Origin: Capitulum mitella
Taxonomy: Eukaryota > Arthropoda > Thecostraca > Pollicipedomorpha > Pollicipedidae
DNA: 64,000 nt
Assembly (NCBI GenBank): GCA_030062745.1
Contig: CP099852.1
Location: forward strand, 22,714,266-22,778,265
Direction of reading: 5' to 3'
A model generated the notes under the pieces. It searched no databases and was not told the DNA's origin. It saw only the letters and a list, made by a program, of their open reading frames with translations. Of this stretch, positions 1-12,594 are shown one piece after another; within the stretch, counting starts at the first letter, position 1, and every line of letters begins with the position of its first letter. Made by a program: the position numbers and the translations under genes.

Positions 1-2250
1 AAGCATGCCTCGCGTTTTAGCACAACGTTTCCAGGACACGAGACCCAACTGCGCCGTCATTGGTGTCCGAAAGCGTTCCAGTTTCTTGACGCATGGAGTC
101 GAACGGACGCGTTTTGGCAACAAAAAGTCGTGCTTTTCAACAGTGATTTGGTCTGGTTTCTGTTTGTGGTCTTAACCAAGAAGCCGTTCGCCAGTGCTTT
201 GATTTTGAGTTTCGCAGCAGAGGATCCAAAGATGGCGGCAAGATGCTTTCAAGGCCGGAAGACGTTGATTGCGGAATGAGATATCCCTGGACGTGGGCTA
301 TATGATAACGAACGGTCTGAGAGGGTCCCGGTCTGTATCTGAAGGCGCTGAGACGGCGATGATCGAGTTCGTGCGGATGTCAGTGGCCGGAGCGGCGACA
401 GAGCAGAAGCGAGGGTCAGCAGCACAGGCGCAGCCAAGGGATGCCGCTCCCCCCCCCCCCCCCCCCGGCCCGCATTTTTGTGAAAACCATTGCACACATT
501 CTTCCCAGCAGGCGGTTTTCGTATGATTTCAATTCACGCTGCGCTCCCCCTTAAAGAAAATCCTGGCCGCGCCCCTGGCCAGCAGCAGTAGTCGATGTGA
601 CACTCACGTGGCGAGCAGAGGCGAGGTCAGTTGGCAGGCTGGGTCAGACTCCTGCATGATGCGCGCTGGCAAGAAGCACAGTTGTGCTACAGTGTAGGGG
701 GGCTGCGCGACTCAGAGACATGCTACCCATTCACCTTTCAATGCGGGGTCCGTGCCGGCGTCCGGCAGGTGTGCCAGTCCGGACGTGTGCGGTCCGGATT
801 GGTCGAGACGTCACGTATCACGTGATGCGTAGAGTCAAGGTCAGGTCGCCGGGTCGCTGGGAGGGGAAGGCGGAAACTGGTTTTGGGCGGCGCGGGCGCA
901 ATGTAGCGGGAGTCGCTGTACCATAGAGAGCTGCAACAGAGATGCATGCGATGTGCCAATGTGTCTAAGACCACGCTTACAATAGCATCCTCTAGCGACA
1001 CAGTATCTGAGCGCTGGTCAGCAGCAGTAGGCGGTATCGTAACGCCATGTGAGGAGTTATCCCGAGCAGTGGCCGTAGTCAGTTCTGGATCTCAGTCAGA
1101 GTCGACATACGTATTTCTCTGTCCTCTCTTCCCCATCGTCGGGGAGAAGGCAAAAACAAATAAGAATGTGAAATGCTAGTGAAGAAACCCAAAGAAACCT
1201 AAACGAATACTGGAAAATAAGCCTAATAAGTGAGCTGTGTTGCGTGAGAAACCAACGCAGCGGCGGTAGTGTCTGTAAAGTTCGCATAAGAGAAAACTAC
1301 CGTGCAGTATCAGGGAATTCGTTGGAACGGCGTGGACCATGAGAACAGCCATACGCGACGAAATCCTAACGAAGAATGACACAACATTCGCCACACAGGT
1401 CAAGTCGGTCCTGACGGCCCCCTGGCTCAGTGCCAGGGTCGGACAGCCAATCGGGCGCCGCCAGGGCGGGGCCAGTCACCACCAGGTGCACCTGCACCGG
1501 CCACGCTGCGCCTGAGGCCCTGTGTTACGTGACCCCGAGCCCGTCACGTGACGGCCCGGCCAGCAGTAGCGGAGGAACCTCTGTGGAAATGGAAGGAACG
1601 TGAATTTTACCTTGTTTCTTCCCATGCACGGTCATAGGGTTAATACTGAAGGCATGCCGCGTACTAGGCATAGTCGTCGAACGCAAATCGTCCGTCATTT
1701 TGTTGCTAATTGCGACAGCACTATAATGGAAATGCGAGATAAAAAGGTAGCACATTTGCCGTCCCAGTGATTCTGAGTGGTCGGCTGATATACACTGAAA
1801 GCCTTATCTGTCATACACTGTCTCATGGTACACCATTGCAAAATAAAAAAAGGAAAACAGTGGAGGGGGGGGGGGCTGTTTTCAACCCCAAGGCATCGGT
1901 GGTCTTCACACAGAGGGAGCAGTCATCTGTGAAAAAAAGCTGCCTGCAGCACCAATGAGAATAATCGCAAACGTAGAGGTCTCTTTAAGCTTCGTTATTT
2001 TGTGGGAGGATACGAACAAGTGTTGAACTCCGCCTAGATTATCTCTTATACATCTTTCTGTTGTTGACGTTCGTTGATTCGAGCAAGTTATTTGATGACC
2101 ATTGCTTATTTAAGTCCATGAGTACGCATTTGCTAAGACATCCATGAATGTTGGGTTGGGGGGAAGTGTGGGCATGTCGTGCAAAAGCGATGAAACATTG
2201 CTGTTCAGGGCGAAGCCGGCAAGAAACAGCCTAACCCGTCCAGTTAAACA
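1..2250. other. No gene recognised
   Basis: Every reading frame here is short and has none of the domain or composition signals seen elsewhere in the window. A run of 18 C lies at 449-466 and a G-rich tract at about 1865-1875. I see no RNA gene. Confidence 0.6.
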
Positions 2251-2257
2251 ACAATGA

Positions 2258-2368
2258 GCCTATGGGCTGGTTGACCAGCAAGGCCTCGCCCATGTCCAGC
2301 TGGTGCCGAACCGGAGCAGCGACACCTTGGTCTCGATCGTGCAGGCGCACCTCGGGCCCGGGTCCGAG
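2258..2368 (+). pseudogene. IS1595/Merlin-type (ISXO2-like) transposase fragment, exon-like
   Basis: A 37-codon open stretch starts just after a stop at 2255 and reads like the central DDE core of ISXO2-like transposases (Merlin superfamily in animals). It has a Gly-Leu-Val-Asp strand, then VPNRSSDTLVSIVQAHLGPG, which matches the family pattern of a strand followed by a helix of the form 'R-x-x-x-T-L-x-x-I-x-Q' and a Pro-Gly turn. The frame ends at GAG followed by GTGAGA, a good splice donor at 2369, although the frame stays open for about 15 further codons. The catalytic acidic residues that should flank this piece are not recognisable on either side, so it is either one exon of a domesticated or transposon gene or an isolated relic. 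The family call rests on motif memory, without a search. Confidence 0.5.
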
Positions 2369-2376
2369 GTGAGATA

Positions 2377-5300
2377 CCAGAACCAGCAGAAAAATACTTG
2401 TGTTATGAAAGGGTTGCCTCTAACGAATAACTAACTAACGAACATCAGAGACATCCGGCGTACCCGAAGCATGTGCTCTGTCACCGCCTGCGTTTTTTCC
2501 GTTCACGGGCCAAATCCCTAGGCGTATTAAATCTGACTGTCGTCCTACGTCGGCGATGTGACATTGTTCACAAAATGTCAGTGTTCCCTGGACGCCAAAA
2601 TGTTTTAGTGCCGACGGCAGCCTGCTGTTGCAGTATCTCGATCAACAGACAGCATAGATCAGGAGATGAGGATTGAAAGAAGATTTCAACATCACAAAAC
2701 TAATTTTACGATCATCAGCACGCATCTGTTCAGATCAAGAATTTCATTCGCAGCACGGAAGTTGGTGAGACACTGAGACAAGCTGCGAATTCGTAGCCAC
2801 TGAGTGCGGCATTTGTTATGTTCGAGGAGCACTTAAAAAGAAATATATGCACAATAGAGTGATATACGGCTGCTTACCTGGTATGCAGCGTGAACGCACA
2901 AAAATTATATGACGCGCTTAAAAAAGGCATTCCTTTCATTTTAAGCTGAGTTACGACAATCAGCTCGTCTGGAGCAAATTGCGTTTTCAATTTTTCACGA
3001 AGCTTGGCAGCCTTCCCGTCGCAAGGAAAGTGTTATCTTAGTACCCATTTTTTATCTTCCATTGAACGTACATGCTGCCATTGGGTATCATCATTTTCGA
3101 ATTGTTCATATGTTATACTATACATTGTCACCTGCATATGATATGGTGGAACACATGAACAGCTGAAACTTGCTACTGATGCAAACCAATACGATTGATG
3201 TTGATGTCGCCCTTTATAGGTGTGATCTAACCAGTGGGCTGGCCATGTAAGTCGGCTGACCGCCGCTGGCTTTCAGCACCATGCCGTAAATCACGCAGTG
3301 AAGTTTGTGCGCGCAGATGGTGCTCAACTATCTGAGAAAATGAAGGCATTTTAACACAGTCTGTAACCCCCCATTTCGAGTAAACATACCTTTGTTTTTA
3401 TAAGTCAGCTCTTCCCTCACAAGAAGTGCCATCTGTGTTTCTCTTGCGGCCTCATCGTCTTAAGATACCGTCGTTTTAAACTTGTTCATGGACTATCATG
3501 TTAAACATTGGCACCTATATGCAGTATGGAGGACCACGTATAACGTGGACTCTGCCAATGGTGTTAGGAAATTGCATTGATATTTCTGACCTTTAGGGCT
3601 GTGGTATTCCCCGTGTGCCACAGGGTAAAACGGGCCGTCCATGAACAGTGCAAATTTGAAAAGAAGGCGCGTCAATTAAGTCCATATTTGGAAGTTCCCA
3701 GAATGAGCGTCACTGCGATTTGTCTGAATCAGTGTCCCCAAAGTTCTGGTTGGATTTAGTGGTTTTCCTTTGAAAGCCATTTGCAGTGTGTACAGTTTCA
3801 CCTATTACATTGTTCTATGGGTGTGGTGACCCGCGACTAGGAGAGAGGCCATGGTCGAAGCACCCCCATTGCCCCGCTCACTGGTCCCATGCTCTGTATT
3901 CTATTGGTGCGATGAAGCCGTGTGCTCGTGTGCTATCGCTGAACATTTTCAAATGTTATATAGGCCAGAATATATTGAATCGAAATGGAAATGACATGAT
4001 GAAGTGGTGGATCCAATGAAATAGATGGCAGCGACGGAAAGATGAAGACAGACGACCAAAAGGCTTAAGCGGAATGAAGCTGGGGAATGATACCTAACAG
4101 ACGAATTTTGACGAGTCTCGCACATACCTTACCCCTCCAACGGCCAGTGGCCGACTGAATCGCAGCCCGTAATCGTCCCTATCAAAATAACGTATTCGGG
4201 TGCCACCAGTGGTGTCACGGCTCTCGACCAATGGGAGGCCGTTGTACGTTGGCCGTCAGTTGGCTAGCCGGTTATACTGGCTATCCTGGCTTTCGAGCTT
4301 TGACGGTAACAGGGGTCGGGCATTATCTGCTTGTGTTTCGTATTTCATGGTATCAGTAAATGACGTTTCCCATTTTTGTGTATCCTTTTAGGCTGGCTTT
4401 GCCTTGGGGTTAAAAACCGACGGAACTTTAAGGACTGGGACAGCTGCAGGAGTGGGGGGCCTTGCCAGACGATCGAGCGTTGGAAGGATCCTATAGAGGG
4501 CCTTGGGCAGGATTGGTGTGCGGTAGAGCGTAAGAAACTGTCAGTTGTAGACTATATTGCGTCATATGTATGGCTTGACTTGTATGTATCGTGGTTAACC
4601 TCGAAACAACGCAAAAGTTCTCGACTGTCGCATGCTGGGTGAACGGCGGCACATCGCCTGTGACGTCACGTCAGACGCTACTTTGGCTGGACGGTTTTAC
4701 CTGGATTTCTAGGGCCTTGACTGACTCCAGTCCAGAGCCGAAGCCAGAGCCCGCTGGTAGGTGGCTGCGCAGACGGCCGCTGCGCAACCACCAACTCGTC
4801 AGCTGACGGCGGCACAGTATTTCGTAGGCGGGTATCGCATCGAGTAGAGAGCGACGACACGGCAACCGGACGGCGTGAACGCCGTATTGCACAAGCACAC
4901 ACCACTCCAGGAATATAAATCACCACAACTCCTGTGGTTAATCACCATCTTCTCAAAATTCATTACGTGACCACTTTTTTCCCAGCCTCAACAGAATTTA
5001 AAGCCGAAGTTTTTTTGCCAATATTTACATGTCGAAATCTGACGTATTTAAAAACCCCCTTTAAAACCAGTTTCACGCGGTTCTTCTCCACCATTCTATG
5101 ATGGAATGAGGCATTGCCTAGCATTGCCCATGCTTTTCGGACTGGGCCAGTGCTGACCGTAAGTTAGCTGGAAACAAGCTCAACATGATGACGTGTAGTC
5201 TTCCGTTCAGTTCCGCCGTATTTCTCATTTTCTCTCGTTCGAGAAGACAAGTCTAGAGAACATTTTCTACGCATGCCTAGAGAAAAGCATCATTTTGTAC

Positions 5301-6175
5301 ATTGTGTAGTGAAATGCACGTCTGGCAACAAGAAAACAATTCATACTTTCCAAAGTCGAGTGTCAACGCTTGAGAATGTTAATAGAACTAGCCATGACGA
5401 CCGATCTGAAAACGCACCTACAGGGTTCTATAGACCGTGGAACTATTTTCTGGGTTTTGAAAGATGATGGTACCGCAAAGATCATTGTTTGCTACTGACG
5501 CAGTGGATGGTGAACTTGAAGAGGCAAGAAATAGTTTATTGCAAGACCCTAAAATAGCAGGTTTAGCGAAGTGTACGTGACCCGTTTCCTCCACATGTAT
5601 GGTTTAAATACCAAATAATTTTAGTTGCTTTCTAGTTTCGTTAAATTTCTTCATTTGTGATGTACGAAAATCACGAAGTTAATGCACAATGCCGCATTAG
5701 ATACGCCACAAAGCACCCTCATTGGCCTCAGCCGGTCGGAGAGGGATTTGCCCTGCCGCCTGCTCGTTTAGTGCACCCTCGCGCTGAAACCCTGGAGACG
5801 CCCGATGGTGCGCACACCGCTTCAGGCCTTTGATTGTAATGCCATCTAGTGACTGTGAAATGAAATCGCTTCCCGCCGCTAGTGTAGTCTATCGTGAGGG
5901 ACAAAAACTAGCAAAAGTGGTGCGGGATAATATCGGGCCGTTGATGTCTGCAGGAAAATCGGTACCGTTTTCATACAATCCCATCGAAATCTTCATGACT
6001 GTCTTACTTGGGAAAACTGCCAATGAGTGTCAGAATCTTCACTGATTTTTTCTTTCCTGTGACGTCATATCTGCTGCAATAATCCTGTCTTTTGATGCCG
6101 TTTTTCATGGAAGACGTCACCAATATAAGGTTTTTGGAACGTCTCATACGAGATGGCCAATTGGTCGGTTTCTGA
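2377..6175. other. No gene recognised
   Basis: Frames here are short and unremarkable. One small frame at 5273-5467 (+) begins with a Cys-x3-Cys pair, but it lacks the rest of a zinc-binding domain. Composition is AT-rich to mixed. Confidence 0.55.
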
Positions 6176-6179
6176 GGTC

Positions 6180-7465
6180 CTAGTTCCCCCAAATATAGCT
6201 GTATAATACGAAGTAAATTAAATTGTACTTTTGTATAGTTTCCCTTTTGTGAAGCCTTTTAATTGTATTAAAAGGCTTCACAAAAGGGAAACTATAGAAA
6301 AGATGTATTAAAAAATATACCATTAGAATCTTGCAACATTTTTGCTTCTAGCATTGGAACTACCTTAAAACATTCTATCTGTTCCTTAAGGTGGCCGTGA
6401 TTTGTGACGTAAGTTAGAGATGCCTTTTTCAGTTAAGCGTTCTTGATGAACGCAAACTATTGCTCGCATTCGCTAAACAGAATCATTGAAATAAACTAAA
6501 TCCATCATAGTCTCATGCCATGGTGCTTGAAACACATTTTGCGTCCCTTATTGCGCTCACCATCGGATTATCATGCCAGGATAGTTTCACCTCGAAATGA
6601 GCTGCTTTTAATGTCCATTAAATGGAGTTTTTCTTGCTCCTTCACGGCGCATTTACAGCCTCTTTCTGGCGAACCGACTGACTCCTGACGAGACGCACGA
6701 CTTGACACCAGACTTTGCGCACCTGAGGCCAAGAGGCTGTGCGTTCTAACCCACAAATGAACAAACAAACGAACTTCTTTCGCGAAGAGTAGCCTGACAA
6801 GCTGGAGGTAAGTAATTCTAATCTAAGTCGCTTATAGCCACGTGCTCACGGTAATCTTCACTAAACGTTTCTCCCTGTCGACGAGCCAATGTTCCAGGAA
6901 AAACTCCACACTGGCAGATTTACCACCGTTTCATCCGTAATCGATCAAATATTCTAATGGCAAGAAACAAAAGCATGTTCTGATGGGTGAATATCTGCGG
7001 AGTACTGGAGAATGGGGAATAGAAGAGATGTAGGTTAAGAACACCGGATATTCGAGGGACTTCCACTACATCCCTTTGTGGGTTTATGTCCGGAGTTGTA
7101 GGCCCAGCTCTTCTCCACTGGATCTGTTACTTCCCAGGCCAAGAGAGATATTAAGAGGTTCAGCCGAGAGTCCATGGTTGCTCTAGGACAAGAAATGTTT
7201 TACGGTGTAAGGACGGCTACAGTAGGTGCATAGTCCTGGCCATATTCATGAACGTGCGAGGGATATTAAACATTTGATCAGGCCTGGTTAGTGCGTGGTG
7301 AACGTTTTGGTCTATGGCGCAGGATGTCCAGGAAATACCACCCCGTTTACTTTTGTCGCATGACCATAACCATAGACCCACTTCAAGAACAAAACCGCTG
7401 TGGACTTGTGAAATGCACACTTCAGAATAAAATGGCTTGAGATACCTTAATAAATACCGATATGA
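6180..7465 (+). repeat. Dispersed repeat D, copy 1
   Basis: This segment is homologous to 18885-20108 (D2) and, over its last 400 bp, to 52949-53365 (D3). The three align from CCCCCAAATATAGCT at the left to AATAAAATGGCTT near the right end. D1 differs from D2 by an inserted palindrome at 6234-6296. On the minus strand, short frames shared by the copies can be read (for example 7217-7552) but they are broken and match no family I know. The type of element is undetermined, and I see no terminal repeats. Confidence 0.6.
6234..6296. repeat. Perfect 30-bp inverted repeat with 3-nt loop
   Basis: Arms 6234-6263 and 6267-6296 are exact reverse complements, separated by TGT; the pairing stops at G/G on the outside. 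The corresponding place in D2 (near 18920) lacks it, so it was inserted into, or arose within, repeat D1. It could be a fold-back element terminus or a hairpin RNA source. Confidence 0.85.
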
Positions 7466-7673
7466 CTTGTCTCTTACCCGTACTCCGTGTTGCCCCATCT
7501 GCATCTCCAGTTCGCTCCTGGTGAGGCCAAAGTGGGAAGCACGTTTCACCAATGTCGAGACATAAGTATACCACGTGAGTGGAACAATAGCGGCTTACCA
7601 TGGTTACCCGAACAGCAGAGAGATTTCACATGGAAGGTCAGCGTCGTGGTAAGGCGACGGTTCACCTCATGAC

Positions 7674-10575
7674 TTATTTATTTATTTTCTTTACGTCGTA
7701 GGTCAATCCCCGATGCATGGCAAAATCCAGCATGGCTATTTTGGGCCCGAAGTCAAACAATGTGAGCATGCGTAATGGGTAAAACACACACATGCACACA
7801 CACACACTTCATGCGGAGCTTAGGAACTGGCGGAGTCAGCAAAAAATGTTACGCCATTAAAAAACTAACCGTAGCCAGTGACAGAGATCATGCTTCAAGT
7901 CGATGTCGATGACAAGCGTCGCTTGAGGACGCGCCTGAACCGCGACAATGACATAGCGGCGAATTCAAACGGTAACATATTGTGCTGGTTGGCCGCACGA
8001 TAGGCGAACTGCCTTTTTCCGATCGCAGTGACGCGGATAGAAGGCAGGCTAAGGCTTGCCGCGTGCTCCCACGTGATTGGGAGGCTCTTGATTAGTGAAA
8101 CGTCTGACGGCTAGTGACTCGAGCTCACCTGTCGTGCGGATTTCCTGCATAAGTGTAGGGGTTTGATGGATGAACATGCCATGACAGTCCAGCCAGCCCA
8201 GGCTTTCATGCACGCCGGAGATGTGATGGGGTTTTCGCTTCGCAGAGATGATTCTAGCCCCAAAGTTAATAATTTTCTGAACGGAAGCCATTTTCCTGGC
8301 AGAACCGTTGCCGTACACCGGGATACAAAAACGGACATGCGAGAAAACCAGGGCAATCACAATGGTGGGCATGAAGCGGGTGGGCAGGGAGCTATGGCGG
8401 AGATGGGAGATAGCAGACAGGACTCTGGCACACTTCCGAGACAGCGAAACCCAACAGGGTAACGGTCGAACGTGATGCCGAGATTTTTAGCTGCGATACA
8501 GGTGACCAGTATTTCGTCGCGAAATTTCGCTGCGCACGAGGGGAGGTTCCGCATGTTTTGGATTGTGTCGAGAGGTAGGAGTTCAAATCTCGTCTCGTTC
8601 ACCATCAGGACGTTAGAGGGAAATACGCATCAAGCGATGCTAGGCTCTTCATATCATTGATCAGTGCCGGAAGAGCAAATTTTTCGCCAGAAACGAGAAC
8701 CTGGGCGTCGTCGGCGTACTGTGCAACAAAAACGCCAGCGGCATGCAGGCTGAGCTCATTGGCTCATGGTGAAAAGCAGGGTCCTAAGGACGAAGCCTGA
8801 AGGACTCCAAGGTTAATGGGTCGCAGACAAGAAATCTATGAACCTGAGAGGTAGACGCTGTGCATGTGGCCAGATAAATATAAAATATCAATGGTGGATA
8901 CGTTGACGATGCGTGAAAGTATGGGACTTATGGTGTTTAAGTACATCTTGAGGACTCTGACGTATAAACCTCCGTGTCACATGCAGATGAATTACGCGTC
9001 CAAAAACAGTGTGGTGCCAGTGCTTGAGAGTGGCTGGGTACTCTCTTCTCCACATAAAGGCACACGCACCTTCTCGGGGTAGGCGGACAGCAACCAGCAA
9101 GGTGCATGACGAAGCGCGGCTAACTCGGCAGTCACACGCCGTCCAACATTTACAAACTCTTCGTTCATGACGTCACGGGTGGCGGAAGGCTCCACGCTTC
9201 GGGTCGTTTGCGTTTGCTCCGGGTCGTGCGGTCGTATGCTCTGAAAAATGTTACGCACGTGTTTCCATGCAGAGTTCGGGCCGTCAACACCTATCTTATC
9301 AGCTAAATCACGTCTGGCGTTCGAACGAATGGCAGATCTGACTGCGCGAATGGCGGCGCGGTATGAATCGGAACCGTGCCCGTTAATCCGCAATGCCTCT
9401 GCCCTCTGGAAGATGTCTGGTAGCCCCTGATATAGGTGACACTGACGGTTTGCGAAGTTTAATGGATCTATAGGGGACGTGATGGTCCAAAACACTCAGA
9501 AGCGAAGCAGCAAACACATTCCACTTGTCAGTGCGGGGTTCTGAGGCTAGCACAGCGTCCCGGTCACAGGACAGCAGGTCACGGTCGTATTCCTCCAGGT
9601 CAGTACGTGTAAGCTGCCGTGTGCGCACGACATTCGGCTGAATGCGAGGCTTAGGCAAATCACATGACAATCGAATGAATTTACTTGGGCTAAAATGAAA
9701 ATGTCCTGACGCAAAGCGATAGCTAAAATACGATTCACGATACAAAACGTTTAAAAGAAAACCAGATAAGTAAGTAGATACAGTGACGAGCTGAGACAGA
9801 GAGTTGGCCACGAGAAATTCACACAGCTTCTTACATGCTACATGTTGCTGGGCGTCTGCTAGCAAGTTGGCATTTACGTCACTATTGAAAAAAACTACAG
9901 TCTGGAAAATTTACAAGAATATGTTGATACTGCATGTCTAGATGTTCGAAATCAGCGTTTACAGCAGCAGAGGAGTTTCAGGGCACACGATAAACGGTAC
10001 CAACAACAACTCGGGTCTGTGGACAATGGTACATTTATTCTTTTGACGTCAATTATGTCGCCATGCAGCCCGGTGACGCCACTGTAACCCTTTGGAACGA
10101 ATTGCAGGTTGGCGCGCATCAAGCTGTAGCCTGCAATGACCAGCAACCTGGTGGGAATGCTGGGCTTAATCCACAACTCACAAACAACGGTAACATCGCA
10201 GTGGAACAGGTGGAGTTCATGGGAAAGTTCGAGTATCTTCGGCCGTAGTGATTGGGCGTTAATCGCACAGGCACGGAGGGTGCCGGGCCGGGCGCTCACT
10301 CTCCAGCTGTGGCCGCCTCGCGCACCCCGCTGGCGGTGCTGCGACCGCCGGCCGCGGTGAGCTTTTGTTTGTTTGTTTTCTGACTTCTTTTTCCACGCAC
10401 CAGTCAGGATTGACCATTAACGTCGTAGTCAGAATGCGACTGCTCTTGTGTCAAAACGTGTGTCTCGTCAGGCGTCAGTGGGTCGCCTGCGCACAACTTG
10501 ACTGTGCTGTGAAAGCTGCAAAGTACAGGGCCTGGTCATCAGACCATCTGAGCTTTACAGTTCAGATGTGTCTGT
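7674..10575 (-). mobile_element. LINE family 1 (APE-type non-LTR retrotransposon), copy 1, degraded
   Basis: The element reads on the minus strand. Its 5' end is at 10575, the point where homology with the 5' fragments upstream of the Mab-21 copies also stops. A 5'UTR of about 280 bp leads into an APE endonuclease start (LRACAINAQSLRPK region near 10275), a metal-site strand near 9880 (SDVNAN here, GDLNVN in copy 2), a basic linker, and an RT palm with Y-A-D-D at 8701-8727. The 3' end is an A-rich tail, AAAGAAAATAAATAAATAA in minus-strand sense, at about 7676-7695. The RT finger/palm part upstream of YADD is mostly missing and the frame is broken repeatedly. The clade (Jockey/CR1/Daphne-like) is not resolved. 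Confidence 0.85.
8049..10299 (-). pseudogene. LINE-1 ORF2 remnant (APE endonuclease, linker, RT)
   Basis: These are coding remains of copy 1. Open pieces at 9952-10299 (endonuclease N-terminus), 9383-9865 and 8992-9495 (linker between endonuclease and RT), 8357-8605 and 8049-8372 (after the YADD motif and C-terminal part) lie in different frames with stops between them. The same pieces occur in the same order at 45900-47600 (+) and, from the linker on, at 49255-47620 (-). An intact protein of this kind would nick DNA and prime reverse transcription of its own RNA; this copy cannot make one. Confidence 0.8.
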
Positions 10576-10576
10576 G

Positions 10577-10757
10577 AACCCGCACCCGGCTAGGGAGGAG
10601 CTGACTACCTCCCCCCTGAGGTTTTTCTAGGATTGCAAGACAACGAACAAACACAGCAGCACGAAACTTCGTGTACCTTTTGCTTGATTATTTTTATACT
10701 TTGTGTCAAAGTTTTGACCTCAGGTCAAGTCAGATGTCCGACCTAAGTCAGGCCAAA
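10577..10757 (+). repeat. Dispersed repeat E, copy 1
   Basis: Homologous to 33603-33784. Shared landmarks are AACCCG, CAGGTTTTTCTAGGATTG (here GAGGTTTTTCTAGGATTG), AACGAACAAAC and TTTTGACCTCAGGTCA. The repeat abuts the 5' end of LINE-1 copy 1. It carries a TGACCT-C-AGGTCA everted pair at 10715-10727. Confidence 0.65.
10715..10727. promoter_or_regulatory. Everted AGGTCA pair (possible nuclear-receptor site)
   Basis: TGACCTcAGGTCA, two half-sites of the nuclear-receptor type in everted orientation with a 1-nt spacer. The same arrangement is at 11060-11072 and 33742-33754. Function is inference; the site lies in a dispersed repeat with no gene nearby. Confidence 0.25.
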
Positions 10758-10759
10758 CG

Positions 10760-12590
10760 GGCCTATGTCCAAAAAAGTTTAACGTCCTGCAACATTTTCG
10801 GAAAACAAGATATCACAATAATATTTTCAGGGATTAGTGATCGTTATATGTGCAACAAATCTGCTATCTAAGATTTTTAGGAATTTTCTGTTCAGGGTTT
10901 CTTTCTGAATAAAGTCATTGGCCTAAGGTCAAGCCGATTTGTAACACATGTTGTCGTTTTTTTCGGGAATTGGCGGGATTTTTCATAACATTTTTGGTGT
11001 GGAGTGAAGCAGACATCTAGTCACCGTCAATGGGCAAAGTATCAATGACTTCCATCCATTGACCTGAGGTCAGGTCACGAATAACTGTTGTGAATCAAAA
11101 TGTACCACCATCAAAATCAGCGATGAATTACTCAGAATGGGTAGAAAATGGCAGAACTAGCTTGCACAGACTTGAGTAATACCAGGAACCTCAAAAAGTT
11201 CGAAAAAATAGCATATTTGGAAATAAACAGGCCCTCGCGAAGAAAACTCCGCCAATTGTGTAGATTGATACCTAATGAATTTTTACAATATTTAAGCATG
11301 AGAAACCGTCACAAGAACCCCTAAGTCCAGTAAAATTTACATAGGTTTATGTCGCGAAAACAAACGAACGCTTAAATTAGTTCCCGTCAATTTCTTACTG
11401 CATACGGCTGCGACGCGTGCCGATAACCAGCGCGAAAATTGCGGTCCATTACTAGTAGATGCTGCATTCGTCGACGTTTCAGCCTGACATGACCTTGCTA
11501 AATGGTCTCTGGGCCATTAGCCTAGCAGGAGACATATCTAAAATTTTCAAGGTATGTGTGAATTGATAAAGAAGACGGCACTAAAAGTTTCAGAAGGGTA
11601 GCTTGTTTGAATCAAAAGTTATTTAAGGAAAGGTCGTGGTGGGCAGATACTTACCTCCTGTCAGTGCGAGGGTTAACCTTCGTCCCCCGTGTTTTTCAGA
11701 CGTAACTTCTACATGGCTAACTGAATCTCTATCAAATTTTGAATACCCTCTGGGTATACATTCCCAACTTTTAATACAAAAAAACAAATTCGATGTCATG
11801 TCAAGTCACGAGGAAGGAGAAAAACACCTCCGACTATTTTGAGAGGAAAGGCTAAATCTTAGTAGATTAAAACCGCAAATGACGTTTGATATGAGCGTTG
11901 GGATCAGGCGAGGTATAAACAGATCACAGCTCTGCTTTCCATCAGGTCTGTGACCCTTTCAGGGTCAAACGAGACCACTGACCCTAGATTACTTTGGACG
12001 GCCTTTTTATCTCAGGTGATCTATGAAGCATTTGAATGCATTGATTTCGGATTCAGTATCTATTTTACATAATTTCTACTCAATCATATTCATTTCATGA
12101 CCAACAGAGGATTCTAGATTCCATGCCGTTGCGCCCGGCCACGGGGTTTGACCTCACCTGACCTCCGTCACTGACTGGAAGTAATGATGAGCCTTACCAT
12201 TAAATTTTCAAGGCCTCAAGGAGTCCTCTGTTTTCCTCTACAGTCTCTCTAACTGCGCAAAATTTTACCCTATGGCCGCCCAAACGAAAAGTTTACCGAT
12301 TATTGCCTATTTCAGGCCTTTGAGCTAACCTGGGAGGTTACCGTTAAACCTAAAACTTTAAAACCGGATATCGTTCACCTTCTGTCATGACGAGCAGCGC
12401 GCTCGTTTTTGTTTCGCGGCTCTACCTCAATTAGGAGCCAAAAGCCAAGGGGGTCTAACCGACCCTTCCTCCCTCTCTCCCGTCCCCGGTAGAGTGGAAG
12501 GCGGGAAAGCAACGGGCCCGGGCGAGGGTTGATAGAGCGTCTCCTTTTCCGGGCGAGGACCCTGCCAACATGTCCCTGTGGGCTCCAGAT
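10760..12590. other. No gene recognised
   Basis: AT-rich sequence with scattered TGACC/GGTCA words (about 10920, 11060, 12150) and no coding signal. Confidence 0.55.
11060..11072. promoter_or_regulatory. Everted AGGTCA pair, second site
   Basis: TGACCTgAGGTCA followed directly by an overlapping GGTCA, giving three half-sites in 18 bp. It lies in otherwise featureless sequence. Confidence 0.25.
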
Positions 12591-12594
12591 GACT

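Noticed and set aside
5273..5467. THAP-like zinc finger
   Set aside because: Only a Cys-x3-Cys start and no downstream Cys-x2-His-Phe in frame.
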